Origin: Armatimonadota bacterium
GTDB lineage: Bacteria > Armatimonadota > Armatimonadia > Armatimonadales > Armatimonadaceae
DNA: 52,200 bases
Assembly (NCBI GenBank): GCA_026392155.1
Contig: JAPLCP010000172.1
Coordinates: 1 to 52,200 of the forward strand
Direction of reading: 5' to 3'
Part shown: positions 1 to 8,102 of the stretch, one piece after another
Numbering within the stretch: position 1 is the first letter of the stretch
Layout of the letters: each line of letters starts with the position of its first letter
The notes under the pieces: generated by a model
What the model saw: the letters and a program-made list of their open reading frames with translations, nothing else
The model's database searches: none
What the model was told of the DNA's origin: nothing
Position numbers and translations under genes: made by a program

Positions 1-966
1 GAGCGCATCTCGCCCGACTCGCTCAAAGGCAACCTCTCGTTTCTAGCGTCGGATGCGCTGGAGGGCCGGGCGACACCCTCACCAGGGCTGACGATTGCCG
101 CTGAGTTTATTGCCGCGCAGTTTCGTAAGGCGGGCCTAGAGCCGGGCATCAAGACGGAGAGTGGGGAGAGCTACTTTCAGACCACGACTCTCAAGGCACG
201 CGGCTCCGACGAAGAAAAGCCGGTTTCCAACGTGATCGGGGTACTACGCGGCTCCGATCCGAAGCTCAAAGACAGCTATATTATCGTCACGGCGCACTAC
301 GACCATATCGGAATGAACCCGAACGCTCCCGGCGACGATAAGATCTTTAACGGGGCCAACGACGATGGCAGCGGCACCGTGGGGGTGATCGAGCTGGCGC
401 AGGCGCTGAGCACACTGAAGGTGCGGCCCAAGCGCAGCATTGTCTTCATGACGTTTTTCGGCGAGGAGCGCGGTCTATTGGGCTCACGCTACTACGGCAA
501 GAACCCAATCTTCCCGCTAGAAAAAACAATCGCGCATCTTAATTTGGAGCAGATCGGGCGCACCGACGATCGCGAAGGCCCACGGGTGAGTGGCGCTTCC
601 ATGACCGGCTTTGACTTCTCCGATATCGGCCCGATCTTTGCAGCGGCGGGCAAGGCAGTCGGAGTAGACATTAGTAAGCACCCCCAAAACAGCGATGCCT
701 TCTTCGGCCGCTCCGACAACCAAGCCCTCGCCGACTTAGGCATCCCTGCCCACACGGTGTGTGTTGCCTATGTCTACCCTGACTACCACGGTGTGGGCGA
801 TCACTGGGAGAAAGTGGACTATCCCAACACCACCAAAGTGCTCAAGGCAATCGCCCTGGGCCTCCTCACCCTCGCCGACAGCAAAGATGAGCCACGCTGG
901 AACGCACAGAACGCGAAAGCCGCCCGCTACCTAAAAGCCTGGCAGGAGCGGCAACCCACGAAATGA
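1..966 (+). CDS. M28-family zinc aminopeptidase, 5' end cut by window edge
   Basis: The reading frame is open from base 1, so the first 321 codons seen are the C-terminal part of a larger protein. M28 peptidases are secreted or cell-envelope exopeptidases with two catalytic zinc ions. The ligand pattern is complete in order: H99 in AHYDHIG, D121 in NGANDDGSG, the general base/ligand pair E155-E156 in FFGEERGLLGS, E183 in LNLEQIG, and H263 in DYHGVGDHW. The region before residue 99 looks like the usual short lead into the catalytic domain (LASDALEGRATPS). The signal peptide, if any, is outside the window. It ends convergently with the ATP synthase operon. The family call is secure; the substrate is unknown. 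Confidence 0.93.
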   Translation, partial: ERISPDSLKGNLSFLASDALEGRATPSPGLTIAAEFIAAQFRKAGLEPGIKTESGESYFQTTTLKARGSDEEKPVSNVIGVLRGSDPKLKDSYIIVTAHYDHIGMNPNAPGDDKIFNGANDDGSGTVGVIELAQALSTLKVRPKRSIVFMTFFGEERGLLGSRYYGKNPIFPLEKTIAHLNLEQIGRTDDREGPRVSGASMTGFDFSDIGPIFAAAGKAVGVDISKHPQNSDAFFGRSDNQALADLGIPAHTVCVAYVYPDYHGVGDHWEKVDYPNTTKVLKAIALGLLTLADSKDEPRWNAQNAKAARYLKAWQERQPTK

Positions 967-995
967 GCAACGCACTCGCAAATCTAGCCACGCTC

Positions 996-1163
996 TCAGT
1001 GGCGAAGAGTAGGTACCAATACGAGGCTAGCTATCCCTTTGCAGCATTCTCTTCGATCCTTTTGTGTCTTTACTCGCGCTGACTCAGCACCTGCGCCGCC
1101 GTCTAGCGGGACACAGCCCGCCAGAAACCCAGCCCCGGTGATCAAAAGTCCTCTGCGGTTCAT
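996..1163 (-). pseudogene. Lipoprotein N-terminal stub (about 55 codons)
   Basis: An ATG at 1163 opens a 55-codon frame ending in TGA at 996-998. Its start looks like a twin-arginine lipoprotein signal: MNRRGLLITGAGFLAGC, that is, an RR pair, a hydrophobic stretch and a good lipobox (LAGC) at Cys17. After about 30 residues the sequence loses any secreted-protein look and ends. It lies just behind the ATP synthase terminator. I read it as the leftover N-terminus of a lost lipoprotein gene; it could instead be a genuine very small lipoprotein. No clear ribosome-binding site is seen. Confidence 0.3.
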
Positions 1164-1181
1164 GGCAATATCATTGCCACC

Positions 1182-1214
1182 AAAAAATAACCCCCTCCCG
1201 TTATCGGGAGGGGG
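1182..1214 (-). terminator. Intrinsic terminator of the lysC-ATP synthase operon
   Basis: A perfect 10-bp stem (CCCCCTCCCG at 1191-1200, CGGGAGGGGG at 1205-1214) with a TTAT loop is followed on the minus strand by TTATTTTTTG (1190-1181). It lies 28 bases after the atpA stop codon. It marks the operon end after atpA, before any gamma, beta or epsilon gene. Confidence 0.85.
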
Positions 1215-1241
1215 TGGTGAGCAACGAGCCGGGGGAGGGTC

Positions 1242-2756
1242 TTACGGATTAAAAGTAGCCTTGAACTCACCCAGAGCGCGGTTCAGGTTGTCCTCAATGT
1301 CCTGAGAGAAGGTCTTGGTCTCGGCGATCTTCACCGGGACGTCGGGGTACTTGTCCGCGACGTAGGCCAGGAACTCTTTCTCGAACTTGCGGACGGACTC
1401 TACCGGCAGGTCGTCCAGAGCGCCCGACGTCGCGGAGTAGATCGAGATGATCTGCCACTCCACACGCATCGGGGCGTACTGATCTTGCTTGAGCAGCTCG
1501 ACGAGGCGCTGGCCACGGGAGAGCTGGTGCTGGGTCGCTTTGTCAAGATCCGAGGCGAACTGGGCGAAGGCCTGCACCTCGCGGTACTGTGCCAGCTCCA
1601 GCTTGATGCGCCCACCGACTTTCTTGTCCTTCATCGCCTTGATCTGCGCCGAGCCACCCACGCGGCTCACCGAGACACCCACGTCAATGGCCGGGCGAAC
1701 GCCCGAGTTGAAGAGGTCGGTCTGAAGGAAGATCTGGCCATCGGTGATCGAGATCACGTTGGTCGGAATATAGGCAGAAACGTCTCCAGCCTGCGTCTCG
1801 ATGATTGGCAGCGCCGTGAGCGAGCCACCACCGCGCTCGTTGGAGAGCTTGGCGGCGCGCTCCAGAAGCCGGGAGTGCAGATAAAAAACGTCGCCCGGGT
1901 AGGCTTCGCGCCCTGGCGGGCGGCGCAGGAGCAGCGATACCTGGCGGTACGCGACGGCTTGTTTGGACAGATCATCGTAGATGATCAAGGCGTGGCGGCC
2001 TGAGTCTCGGAAGTACTCCGCCATCGCACAGCCGGCGTAGGGCGAGAGGTACTGGAGTGACGCGGGATCGGACGCCGTGGCGGCGATCACCGTGGTGTAC
2101 TCCATCGCGCCATTGGCGCGAAGCGCCTCAACGACCATACGAACCGTAGAGGCTTTTTGACCGATCGCCACGTAGAAACAGAACACGTCCTGCCCCTTCT
2201 GGTTGATGATCGTGTCAATTGCAATCGCGGTCTTACCCGTCTGGCGGTCGCCAATGATCAGCTCACGCTGTCCACGGCCAATGGCGAGCATCGAGTCAAT
2301 AGACTTGATCCCCGTGTACATTGGCTCTTTAACAGGCTGACGGTCCACAACGCCGGGAGCTTTGATCTCCAGAAGGCGTTGCTCAGCGGCGACGATAGGT
2401 CCACCGTCGTCAATGGGCTGACCGAGCGCATTGACCACACGGCCTACAAGCCCTTCGCCCACCGGCACTTCGATAATGCGCCCGGTACGCTTGACGGTGT
2501 CGCCCTCGCGGATTCCCTCGGCATTGCCAAGAATAATCGCGCCGACATTGTCCTCTTCCAGGTTGAGCGCCATTCCCATGACGCCGCCGGGGAACTCCAA
2601 AAGCTCCGCCACCGCGACATCACTCAGGCCGTAGATACGAGCAACGCCATCACCGACCTGAAGGACGGTACCGACGCCGACTTCCTCGACCCCGCTCTGA
2701 TAACTTGCCAGCTCTCGCTCTAGGATGCTGGTGACTTCATCGGGTCTTACTGCCAT
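1242..2756 (-). CDS. atpA: F1 ATP synthase subunit alpha
   Basis: Non-catalytic nucleotide-binding alpha subunit of the F1 head, acting on the cytoplasmic side of the membrane. The 504-residue length is typical. The N-terminal beta-barrel ([18 protein letters not shown]) is followed by the Walker A motif GDRQTGKT at residues 169-176 and the family signature with the arginine finger, [17 protein letters not shown]. The ATG at 2756 is preceded by a modest GGAAAA ribosome-binding site, 12 bases after atpH. It is the last gene of its operon: a strong terminator follows, so the gamma, beta and epsilon subunits must be encoded elsewhere. Confidence 0.98.
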   Translation of the reverse strand: MAVRPDEVTSILERELASYQSGVEEVGVGTVLQVGDGVARIYGLSDVAVAELLEFPGGVMGMALNLEEDNVGAIILGNAEGIREGDTVKRTGRIIEVPVGEGLVGRVVNALGQPIDDGGPIVAAEQRLLEIKAPGVVDRQPVKEPMYTGIKSIDSMLAIGRGQRELIIGDRQTGKTAIAIDTIINQKGQDVFCFYVAIGQKASTVRMVVEALRANGAMEYTTVIAATASDPASLQYLSPYAGCAMAEYFRDSGRHALIIYDDLSKQAVAYRQVSLLLRRPPGREAYPGDVFYLHSRLLERAAKLSNERGGGSLTALPIIETQAGDVSAYIPTNVISITDGQIFLQTDLFNSGVRPAIDVGVSVSRVGGSAQIKAMKDKKVGGRIKLELAQYREVQAFAQFASDLDKATQHQLSRGQRLVELLKQDQYAPMRVEWQIISIYSATSGALDDLPVESVRKFEKEFLAYVADKYPDVPVKIAETKTFSQDIEDNLNRALGEFKATFNP

Positions 2757-2768
2757 AATTTTTCCGTT

Positions 2769-3311
2769 TTACTTTTTGGTAAGAAGCTGCTCGCGTAGTC
2801 GCTCCAGCTTCCCCTTAACCGTGCCATCCAGCACCGTGTCGCCAATACGCACCAGAATGCCCCCCATCAGGCTAGGATCCACGCTGGTAGTCAGCTCGAT
2901 ATCCTTGCCCGTGCGTGCTTCTAGCGCCTTCTCCAGTGCCGCAAGCTGCGCCGCGCTGAGAGGGACTGCCGTGGTAGCCGATGCGGAGACGACATTGTTA
3001 TGTGCCCGGACAAGGGCGTCAAACTCCGTCTTAGCATCGGCGAGCAAGTCCATGCGCCGCTTATCGGCCAGCAAGCTCAGAAACCCAAGGGTCGCCGGTG
3101 AGACGGCTTTGGAGAAAGCGGCATCAAGTACCATTTTCTTGCGACTCACCGTCGCCAGAGGGTGCCCAATCATGCGTGCCAGCGCCGCATTGCCCACAAG
3201 AGCCTCCGCGACATGTGCCAGATCCGCTGAGGTTTCCTTCAGCGTGTTGGTTGCCTTGGCCTGGTTGAACAGTGCCGCCGCGTAGCGACGGGAGACAGAC
3301 TCTTCGCGCAT
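2769..3311 (-). CDS. atpH: ATP synthase subunit delta (OSCP)
   Basis: Peripheral-stalk subunit that links the top of F1 to the b-subunit stalk. It has 180 residues, the normal length, with the typical opening SVSRRYAAALFNQAK and a C-terminal region ending MGGILVRIGDTVLDGTVKGKL, which matches the conserved delta C-terminus (GG+.++IGD.V.D.S). Its ATG shares one base with the atpF stop codon (TAATG), so it is probably translated by re-initiation after atpF. Confidence 0.96.
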   Translation of the reverse strand: MREESVSRRYAAALFNQAKATNTLKETSADLAHVAEALVGNAALARMIGHPLATVSRKKMVLDAAFSKAVSPATLGFLSLLADKRRMDLLADAKTEFDALVRAHNNVVSASATTAVPLSAAQLAALEKALEARTGKDIELTTSVDPSLMGGILVRIGDTVLDGTVKGKLERLREQLLTKK

Positions 3312-3817
3312 TACGCCTCCGCCACGCCCTTGGCGATGTACTCGTCAATCAGCTTGCCATGACGATCCGCATCCAGGCTCTCGCCGACCACTTTGGTCGT
3401 CGCGCCCAGAGCGAGATCTACGATCTGCTGACGTAGCGTGATCATTGCCTGCTCACGCTCGCGTTCGGCATCGGCTTCCGCTTTGCTGACAATCTCACGG
3501 GCTTGTGCCGTGGCATCGCTGACGATCTTATCGCGCGTGGCCTGAGCCTCTTTGATCGCACTGGAGATCTTCTCGCGGGCCTCGGACTCGATGGACTCAA
3601 GCCGAGACTCGTAGTCGCTCTTGAGCCGCTGCATCTCCCGCTGATCGGCATCAAGCCGGTCGTAGGTGCTAGCGATCTCGGTCTCGCGACTGGTGAGAAG
3701 GGTTCCAATGGGATCGAAGACGAGCTTCTTGGCGATCGCGTAGAGCGCACCAAAGCCCACGATGTTGACAACAATCAACGTCGGGTCAATGTTTAGGTCG
3801 CTCAGGATATTTGCCAT
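3311..3817 (-). CDS. atpF: ATP synthase subunit b
   Basis: Membrane-anchored peripheral stalk of the Fo sector. I start it at the ATG at 3817 (MANILSDLNIDPTL), because the frame upstream of this codon lacks a membrane segment and an ATG with good context, while a purine-rich AGGAAAAG lies upstream. This gives 168 residues: one N-terminal transmembrane helix (about residues 10-30, ending in FDPIGTLLTSRETEI, the usual post-helix segment) and then a long charged coiled coil rich in Glu, Arg, Lys and Ala. It sits between atpE and atpH in the common Fo order. Confidence 0.95.
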   Translation of the reverse strand: MANILSDLNIDPTLIVVNIVGFGALYAIAKKLVFDPIGTLLTSRETEIASTYDRLDADQREMQRLKSDYESRLESIESEAREKISSAIKEAQATRDKIVSDATAQAREIVSKAEADAEREREQAMITLRQQIVDLALGATTKVVGESLDADRHGKLIDEYIAKGVAEA

Positions 3818-3881
3818 GAGTATTCTAGTCTTTTCCTGGCGGGGCAGCTCGTGCCCCACCGTCAGAGAGTGTCGGTAGAGC

Positions 3882-4148
3882 CTACTTCACCGACATGAGC
3901 TGGTCGGCAGTGAGTGCCGGGAGCTTACCCTGGAGCATGAAGAACATCAGCAGGGCGTAGATAACAAGGGACTCGATAATCGCCAGGGCGATAATCATCA
4001 TGGTCTGGAGCTTGGAAGCCATCTCTGGCTGACGTGCAACGCCCTCCAGAGCAGCCGCAGCCGCTTTTCCCTGACCAAGACCCGCACCGATAACGGCGAT
4101 TGGCAGACCAATCGCAACACCCAGACCCAGAAGACCAAGATACAGCAT
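3882..4148 (-). CDS. atpE: ATP synthase subunit c (rotor ring)
   Basis: An 88-residue two-helix proteolipid that forms the ion-driven rotor ring. Helix 1 has the packing motif G21-x-G23-x-G25-x-G27, the polar loop has R39-Q40-P41, and helix 2 has the ion-binding carboxylate E59 in the segment ESLVIY. Q26, E59, S60 and Y64 match positions used for ion coordination in several families; position 61 is Leu, as in cyanobacterial and chloroplast proton rings, and not the Thr seen in classic sodium rings, so proton coupling is more likely. It has the best ribosome-binding site of the operon (GGAGG, 12 bases before the ATG), as expected for the most abundant subunit. Confidence 0.97.
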   Translation of the reverse strand: MLYLGLLGLGVAIGLPIAVIGAGLGQGKAAAAALEGVARQPEMASKLQTMMIIALAIIESLVIYALLMFFMLQGKLPALTADQLMSVK

Positions 4149-4186
4149 TTTAATTTTCCTCCAAAAAATTGCCGCGCAACGCGAGT

Positions 4187-5113
4187 TTAGTGTGCGTGCG
4201 CCGCGTCCTGATGGCCATGTACGTCGTGCCCATGACCATGCTCGTCGTGACCATGGCTATCGCCATGATCGCCGATGGCCAGTGCGATATAGGAGCAGGT
4301 CAGGATCGCAAAGACCCCCGCCTGCACAATCGCACCGAACACACCGAAGGCCAGCATCGGGGCGTGTAGCGGGATCACAAACGTGGCCGCTGACATCGTC
4401 ACGAGTACCGCAATAACGGTCTCTTCCCCGAAGATATTTCCAAAAAGTCGCATCCCAAGCGAGATGGGACGCACCAGAACCCCGATGATCTCAATCGGGA
4501 ACAGCAGGGGAGCCAGAAACGGGATGGGACCGGCGAAGTGCGCCAGGTAGTTTTTGATCCCGTTGGCCTTGATTCCCACCACATTGAAGATCACAAAGAC
4601 GATGAAGCCCAGCGCCAGTGTGAGAGAGAGGTTGGAGCTCGGAGCGGGCGTGAACGATCCTGCAGGGCCACCCGGCTCGTGGCTTTTTTGCAGATAGAAC
4701 GGCAGCACGCCACAGAGGTTGGAGCAGAGCACAAAGGCAAAGATCGTCCCCACAAAAGCGGTAAACTTCTCGCCACCTGGCCCAATCGCGCCGCGGCAAA
4801 AGTGCTGCATCGAGGCCACAGCCTGCTCCGCCAGCAGCTGTCCTCGGCTGGGATTGCGCGCAGAGAGGTTCTTGGCACGCATGCCGAAGAAGAAGACAAT
4901 TGCCAGCCCGACTCCCATCGCCATGAAGCTGTAGTAAGATGCCGGATGTTCCGCCAGCGGATTGACCGCTTCATGGGCCGCGCCGTGTGCGCCTGCTGCG
5001 CCGTGCTCGCCCCCTGCCTCACCGCCGTGCTCCTGCGCCCAAGCAAGTGCCGTCGTCAGAGCCAGAGTGATCAGGCTCGCCCCTATTCGCTTCAGTTGTA
5101 TCGCCAAGCTCAT
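4187..5113 (-). CDS. atpB: ATP synthase subunit a with His-rich termini
   Basis: Stator channel subunit of Fo. The 308-residue protein has the conserved half-channel helix with the essential arginine, in [17 protein letters not shown], and the usual five to six membrane helices. It starts with a signal-like hydrophobic segment (residues about 8-26, ending LAWAQ) and then a Gly/Ala/His-rich stretch. The last 30 residues hold 10 histidines alternating with Gly and Asp (such as [15 protein letters not shown]). Such a His-rich tail is not part of the usual family and looks like a metal- or proton-binding extension. The ATG overlaps the stop of the preceding gene (ATGA). Confidence 0.96.
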   Translation of the reverse strand: MSLAIQLKRIGASLITLALTTALAWAQEHGGEAGGEHGAAGAHGAAHEAVNPLAEHPASYYSFMAMGVGLAIVFFFGMRAKNLSARNPSRGQLLAEQAVASMQHFCRGAIGPGGEKFTAFVGTIFAFVLCSNLCGVLPFYLQKSHEPGGPAGSFTPAPSSNLSLTLALGFIVFVIFNVVGIKANGIKNYLAHFAGPIPFLAPLLFPIEIIGVLVRPISLGMRLFGNIFGEETVIAVLVTMSAATFVIPLHAPMLAFGVFGAIVQAGVFAILTCSYIALAIGDHGDSHGHDEHGHGHDVHGHQDAAHAH

Positions 5114-5544
5114 TTTTTATCCGTCGTGCCCTGTTCGGTGAGAATCTTTCCCACCGCTCTCAGGGCTATCGCTGCATGTAGCAGAAGAAATCCTATCACG
5201 AACGCCGCCAGCTCTCTCGTGGCCCATACCCGGGTAAGCCACCAGATCAGCGCTCCGACCAGCGGGTATTTTACCAGAGCAAACAGCAGAAACAGTGCAA
5301 CTGTCCGCGTCTTTCTCCGACTTTTTTCACCCGCACTCGCTCCGACCGTCTTTTTGGCGGCCTGAACCAGCGCCTGGATAAACCCCCACCAGCCGAGCAA
5401 GAGTACCACAGCCAGCGCCAATCCCGCCAACAGGGGCACAATCGCCCAGGGCAAACCGAAGTTCGCCAGACAGAGACTTGCACACGCCGCCAGTATCCCA
5501 GCGGCCCGCAGAGTTTTCTGCACATACTCTCGCGTCTCGTCCAT
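5110..5544 (-). CDS. AtpI-like four-helix membrane protein
   Basis: A 144-residue protein with four predicted membrane helices, roughly at 15-33, 34-60, 80-103 and 109-132, separated by a basic loop (AGEKSRRKTRT). Its length, topology and position directly before atpB match AtpI, a membrane protein thought to help assemble the c ring in some bacteria. The sequence is too divergent to be certain. Its stop overlaps the atpB start (ATGA) and it follows the AtpZ-like gene by only a few bases. An alternative is an unrelated four-helix protein captured by the operon. Confidence 0.7.
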   Translation of the reverse strand: MDETREYVQKTLRAAGILAACASLCLANFGLPWAIVPLLAGLALAVVLLLGWWGFIQALVQAAKKTVGASAGEKSRRKTRTVALFLLFALVKYPLVGALIWWLTRVWATRELAAFVIGFLLLHAAIALRAVGKILTEQGTTDKK

Positions 5545-5551
5545 TTTGCGA

Positions 5552-5905
5552 CTATTTATTCAGGGCATTTGCAAGCTTGATTAAGTTCGCAAACCCTGAG
5601 ATCGTCCCTAGCAGAAAGCCGACAATCAGCCCGTAGGGAGTGGCGGACTTAATCAGATACTTGTCTACCAGCCAGCCGACCAGCACACCGCCGATGATCG
5701 AGCCCACGAGAGCCGTGCCAATTCCCATGGCCTTTCCCATGTTACCCGCATCTTCTCCCCCGATTCCACGGCGCTTTAGGTAGCGCTCAGCAGGATCTTC
5801 GAGGGAGCGGGGACGCTGATACGACACTTGGGGCGGCTCAGGCAGACGGGGCCGAGCGGGCAGCTCCGGCTCGGCTAGCTCTTCGGCATCACTTTTGGCA
5901 CTCAT
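5552..5905 (-). CDS. AtpZ/ATPase gene 1-like membrane protein
   Basis: A 117-residue protein with a proline-rich cytoplasmic N-terminus (PEPPQVSYQRPRSLEDP) and two C-terminal helices containing GGVLVGWLVDKYL and TPYGLIVGFLLGTISGFANL. The second segment is the hallmark of the AtpZ/AtpQ family (PF09527), which lies at the head of many ATP synthase operons and has been linked to magnesium or calcium transport. I prefer the ATG at 5905, which overlaps the lysC stop as ATGA and has GGGAGAA just upstream; a GTG three codons earlier is an alternative. Confidence 0.85.
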   Translation of the reverse strand: MSAKSDAEELAEPELPARPRLPEPPQVSYQRPRSLEDPAERYLKRRGIGGEDAGNMGKAMGIGTALVGSIIGGVLVGWLVDKYLIKSATPYGLIVGFLLGTISGFANLIKLANALNK

Positions 5906-7278
5906 TTCTCCCACCCCAGCCCAAACTCTTCGTGCAGGGCCCGTGTGGCCTTCTGGGCATCGGCTTCGGGGATCAGCGCTGATATCGAGTGACGCGAGTC
6001 GGCCATCTGAAAGACGGGGATTCCTAGCGCGTTTAGTGTTCCCAGTATCCGGAGGACGACACCCGGAATGTCTTCCAGCCCTGAGGCAATCACCGAGACC
6101 ATCGTGCAGTTCTCGATCACATCGGCCTGTACATGACCAAGAGCGATATAGGCTCTCGCGCCTTCGAGCAGTCCTTTTTGTGCGGTGAACCCCTTCCCCT
6201 TGGGACCAACTCCCAGCAGATAGATCGTCCCAAACGGCGGCTGGCGACGCACCACCCCAAGCTGAACGGGAAGTACCAGGCCATCCAGAAGCTCTTTGAG
6301 CCGCGGCAAGTGCGTCCGCTCGACCGCAAACGCAAAGTCCGTGTCACTGGCGCTGGTGAGCTGTACCGCGATCTTCTCACGCTCTAATAGCCGGTAGACC
6401 TCGACCTCAACCCGCGCACGATCCGCCTCCGGGCTATCTAGAGGCAAGGGGAAGCGCAGATAGACCAGCTTACCGGTATGGGTAACTCCGGTAAAGCGCG
6501 CCTGTCCACCGCCTGAGTCTGCCGTGATCAGAGTCCCCTGCTCCTCGTCAAACGTATTTTTCACCCAGAGCGGCACACCGTGAATGCCTGCGATCTCAGC
6601 AGCACGCGGATGGACGACTTTCGCACCCTGGTGCGCCATCTCCGCCACTTCGTCGTAGGTGGCACGGGGGAGAGTTCTCGCCGCAGGCACGTGGCGGGGA
6701 TCTGCGGTCTTGACGCCGTTCACATCGGTGTAGATCTCGACCTCGACGGTCTCTGCATGAGGCTTTAGAGCCGCTCCCAGAGCCGCTGCTGTGGTATCGG
6801 AGCCGCCGCGCCCCAGAGTCGTGATCGCGCCGCGCTCGGTGCCCCCCTGGAAACCGGCGACCAAAACGACTTTCCCCTGCCCCAGCATCTCCACAATATA
6901 GGCGGGGTTGATCGAGAGAATACGGGCGTTGCCAAACTGGTAGTTGGTGAGAATTCCGGCCTGTAGCCCGGTGAGCGCGATGGAGTCTAGCCCCGCAGCA
7001 CGGAGCGCATGGGCCAAGACCACGGTCGAGATGATCTCACCACAGGCCATCATCATGTCCAGCTCACGCGGTGCGGGGGGAACCGCAGGGTCAACATCGC
7101 GCAGGGTCTGGATCAGCGTATCGGTGGCGTAGGGCGCTCCCGCACGACCAATGGCACTCACGACCACAACAACCTGCCAGCCCGCCTGCACCGCGCGGAT
7201 GATCTTGCTGGCGGCCTTCTGCCTTGCTTCATCCGTCGCAACCGAGGTTCCGCCGAATTTCTGAACGAGAATTCTCAT
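5902..7278 (-). CDS. lysC: Aspartate kinase
   Basis: Cytosolic enzyme that phosphorylates L-aspartate, the first step of lysine, threonine, methionine and diaminopimelate synthesis. At 458 residues it is a full monofunctional enzyme: the amino-acid kinase domain opens with VQKFGGTSV (residues 5-13), contains TLGRGGSDTTAAALG and YTDVNGVKTADPR, and is followed by two ACT domains; the second contains VIASGLEDIPGVVLRIL and SRHSISALI, the usual effector-binding pattern. It overlaps its neighbours by ATGA on both sides, so it is translationally coupled to an ACT-domain protein upstream and to the ATP synthase genes downstream. This linkage is unusual. Confidence 0.95.
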   Translation of the reverse strand: MRILVQKFGGTSVATDEARQKAASKIIRAVQAGWQVVVVVSAIGRAGAPYATDTLIQTLRDVDPAVPPAPRELDMMMACGEIISTVVLAHALRAAGLDSIALTGLQAGILTNYQFGNARILSINPAYIVEMLGQGKVVLVAGFQGGTERGAITTLGRGGSDTTAAALGAALKPHAETVEVEIYTDVNGVKTADPRHVPAARTLPRATYDEVAEMAHQGAKVVHPRAAEIAGIHGVPLWVKNTFDEEQGTLITADSGGGQARFTGVTHTGKLVYLRFPLPLDSPEADRARVEVEVYRLLEREKIAVQLTSASDTDFAFAVERTHLPRLKELLDGLVLPVQLGVVRRQPPFGTIYLLGVGPKGKGFTAQKGLLEGARAYIALGHVQADVIENCTMVSVIASGLEDIPGVVLRILGTLNALGIPVFQMADSRHSISALIPEADAQKATRALHEEFGLGWEK

Positions 7279-7841
7279 ACAACGGCCTCCGTGGCCAAGC
7301 CGAACTGCTCACGCAGTGCTGCCACCGCACGCTCCGCATCGGCAGAGGGCACCAAACAGAGAACAGCATCGTAGGCATCCCCAACCTGGCGGTTGGGAAT
7401 TGAGGCGCTCAGCAACGCCTCACAGATGCGTGCGATTACCCCTGAGAGATCCCGCATTGCCCCTGCGAGCGTACTAATAAGCGCCATGTCTCCAAAGACA
7501 CTCACTTCCCCTTTTTCGTCATTCAAGAGCTTTTTGCAAGCGCTGGCATGGTTCTCGCTAATGACAAAACACAGTCCTTCAGGGAGGAGCTTAACTTGGT
7601 TGATAGGGACGCGGGCTTGGGCCAACACATCAAGCAAGCGAAGGCGGCTCTGAGGAATGGCATCGGGGAAGCGAACACTGACCAGTGCCATGTGGTTCTC
7701 AACCCGGATAGAGGTAACTCCCGGCTCGCGCTCAAACGAGGCAAGTCGGTTGGGTTCCACTCCGGTATGAAGTTGTGTATTTTGAGAAAGTTCGGACACG
7801 GTGATGTAAAACTTTGTGCGAATTTTCACGAATTGTACCAT
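7275..7841 (-). CDS. Free-standing tandem ACT-domain protein
   Basis: The protein consists of two ACT-like domains resembling the regulatory half of an aspartokinase: a first one around GVTSIRVENHMALVSVRF and a second one around FGDMALISTLAGAMRDLSG, with NRQVGDAYDAVLCLV near its end. ACT domains bind amino acids, so a regulatory partner of the adjacent LysC is the natural reading, though not proven. The stop overlaps the lysC ATG. The start is unsure: I list the ATG at 7841, but a promoter-like -10 at 7832-7837 lies just inside it, which would favour a GTG at 7799 (174 residues). No kinase domain is present. Confidence 0.75.
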   Translation of the reverse strand: MVQFVKIRTKFYITVSELSQNTQLHTGVEPNRLASFEREPGVTSIRVENHMALVSVRFPDAIPQSRLRLLDVLAQARVPINQVKLLPEGLCFVISENHASACKKLLNDEKGEVSVFGDMALISTLAGAMRDLSGVIARICEALLSASIPNRQVGDAYDAVLCLVPSADAERAVAALREQFGLATEAVV

Positions 7842-7861
7842 TGTTTGGCGATGCCATGCAA
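7832..7861 (-). promoter_or_regulatory. Predicted sigma-70 promoter of the ACT-lysC-ATP synthase operon
   Basis: On the minus strand TTGCAT (7861-7856) and TACAAT (7837-7832) are 18 bases apart, and the -10 is part of an extended GGTACAAT. It would start a transcript near 7825. No lysine riboswitch core was recognised in front of it. Confidence 0.5.
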
Positions 7862-7866
7862 GAAAA

Positions 7867-7917
7867 CCCGTATTTCGACAGACTTTCCTGCCAGAAATAC
7901 CTTTCAGTAAATACGGG
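7867..7917. repeat. 9-bp inverted repeat between divergent operons
   Basis: CCCGTATTT at 7867-7875 and AAATACGGG at 7909-7917 form a perfect inverted repeat with a 33-base spacer, and a third AAATAC lies at 7895-7900. It lies just upstream of the minus-strand ACT-lysC promoter and upstream of the flgM riboswitch. It could be an operator pair or an RNA hairpin. Confidence 0.4.
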
Positions 7918-7961
7918 ATTTCTTTCGAATGGCTCTGCTTCTCTGTTGGGGGAGCTTCTAT

Positions 7962-7969
7962 GGTACGAT
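7962..7969 (+). promoter_or_regulatory. Extended -10 of the flgM riboswitch transcript
   Basis: GGTACGAT fits the extended -10 pattern seen at other genes of this window. A start about seven bases on (near 7976) would place the first nucleotide exactly at the 5' strand of riboswitch stem P1. No good -35 is seen. Confidence 0.45.
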
Positions 7970-7975
7970 AATGAT

Positions 7976-8071
7976 AGTGCAAAGGCAAAGCGCTCCGAAA
8001 GGGCGCGACGCAAAACCACGGGCCTGTGAACCCTCTCCAAGGGGTTTTTATGGTAGCCGGGTTGCCGCGCT
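7976..8071 (+). promoter_or_regulatory. Cyclic di-GMP-I (GEMM) riboswitch in front of flgM
   Basis: The conserved GEMM-I core is present in order: AAAGGCAAAG (7981-7990), a stem capped by a GAAA tetraloop (GCGCTC...GAAA...GGGCGC, 7989-8006), GACGCAAAACCACGGGCCT (8007-8025), a variable hairpin (AACCC...GGGTT) and ATGGTAGCCGGGTTGCCG (8050-8067). P1 can form between AGTGC (7976-7980) and GCGCT (8067-8071). The last ten bases, TTGCCGCGCT (8062-8071), can also pair with AGCGAGGCAA (8091-8100), which contains the GAGG ribosome-binding site of flgM, with one mismatch. Ligand binding should hold P1 and free the ribosome-binding site, so this is predicted to be a translational ON switch. Confidence 0.88.
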
Positions 8072-8102
8072 CAGGATTTCTAGATCAAAAAGCGAGGCAA
8101 AG

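Noticed and set aside
1039-1305. Plus-strand open frame between the peptidase and atpA
   Set aside because: It runs through the terminator hairpin and into atpA; no protein character.
3882-4148. Sodium-coupled c ring
   Set aside because: Q26, E59, S60 and Y64 are compatible, but position 61 is Leu, not Thr, as in proton-driven cyanobacterial rings.
4538-5365. Long plus-strand open frame (275 codons) antisense to atpB
   Set aside because: Composition follows the atpB codons in reverse; no family resemblance or ribosome-binding site, and atpB is certain.
7842-7975. Lysine riboswitch in front of the ACT-lysC operon
   Set aside because: Looked for because lysC is often so controlled; no lysine-riboswitch core was recognised.
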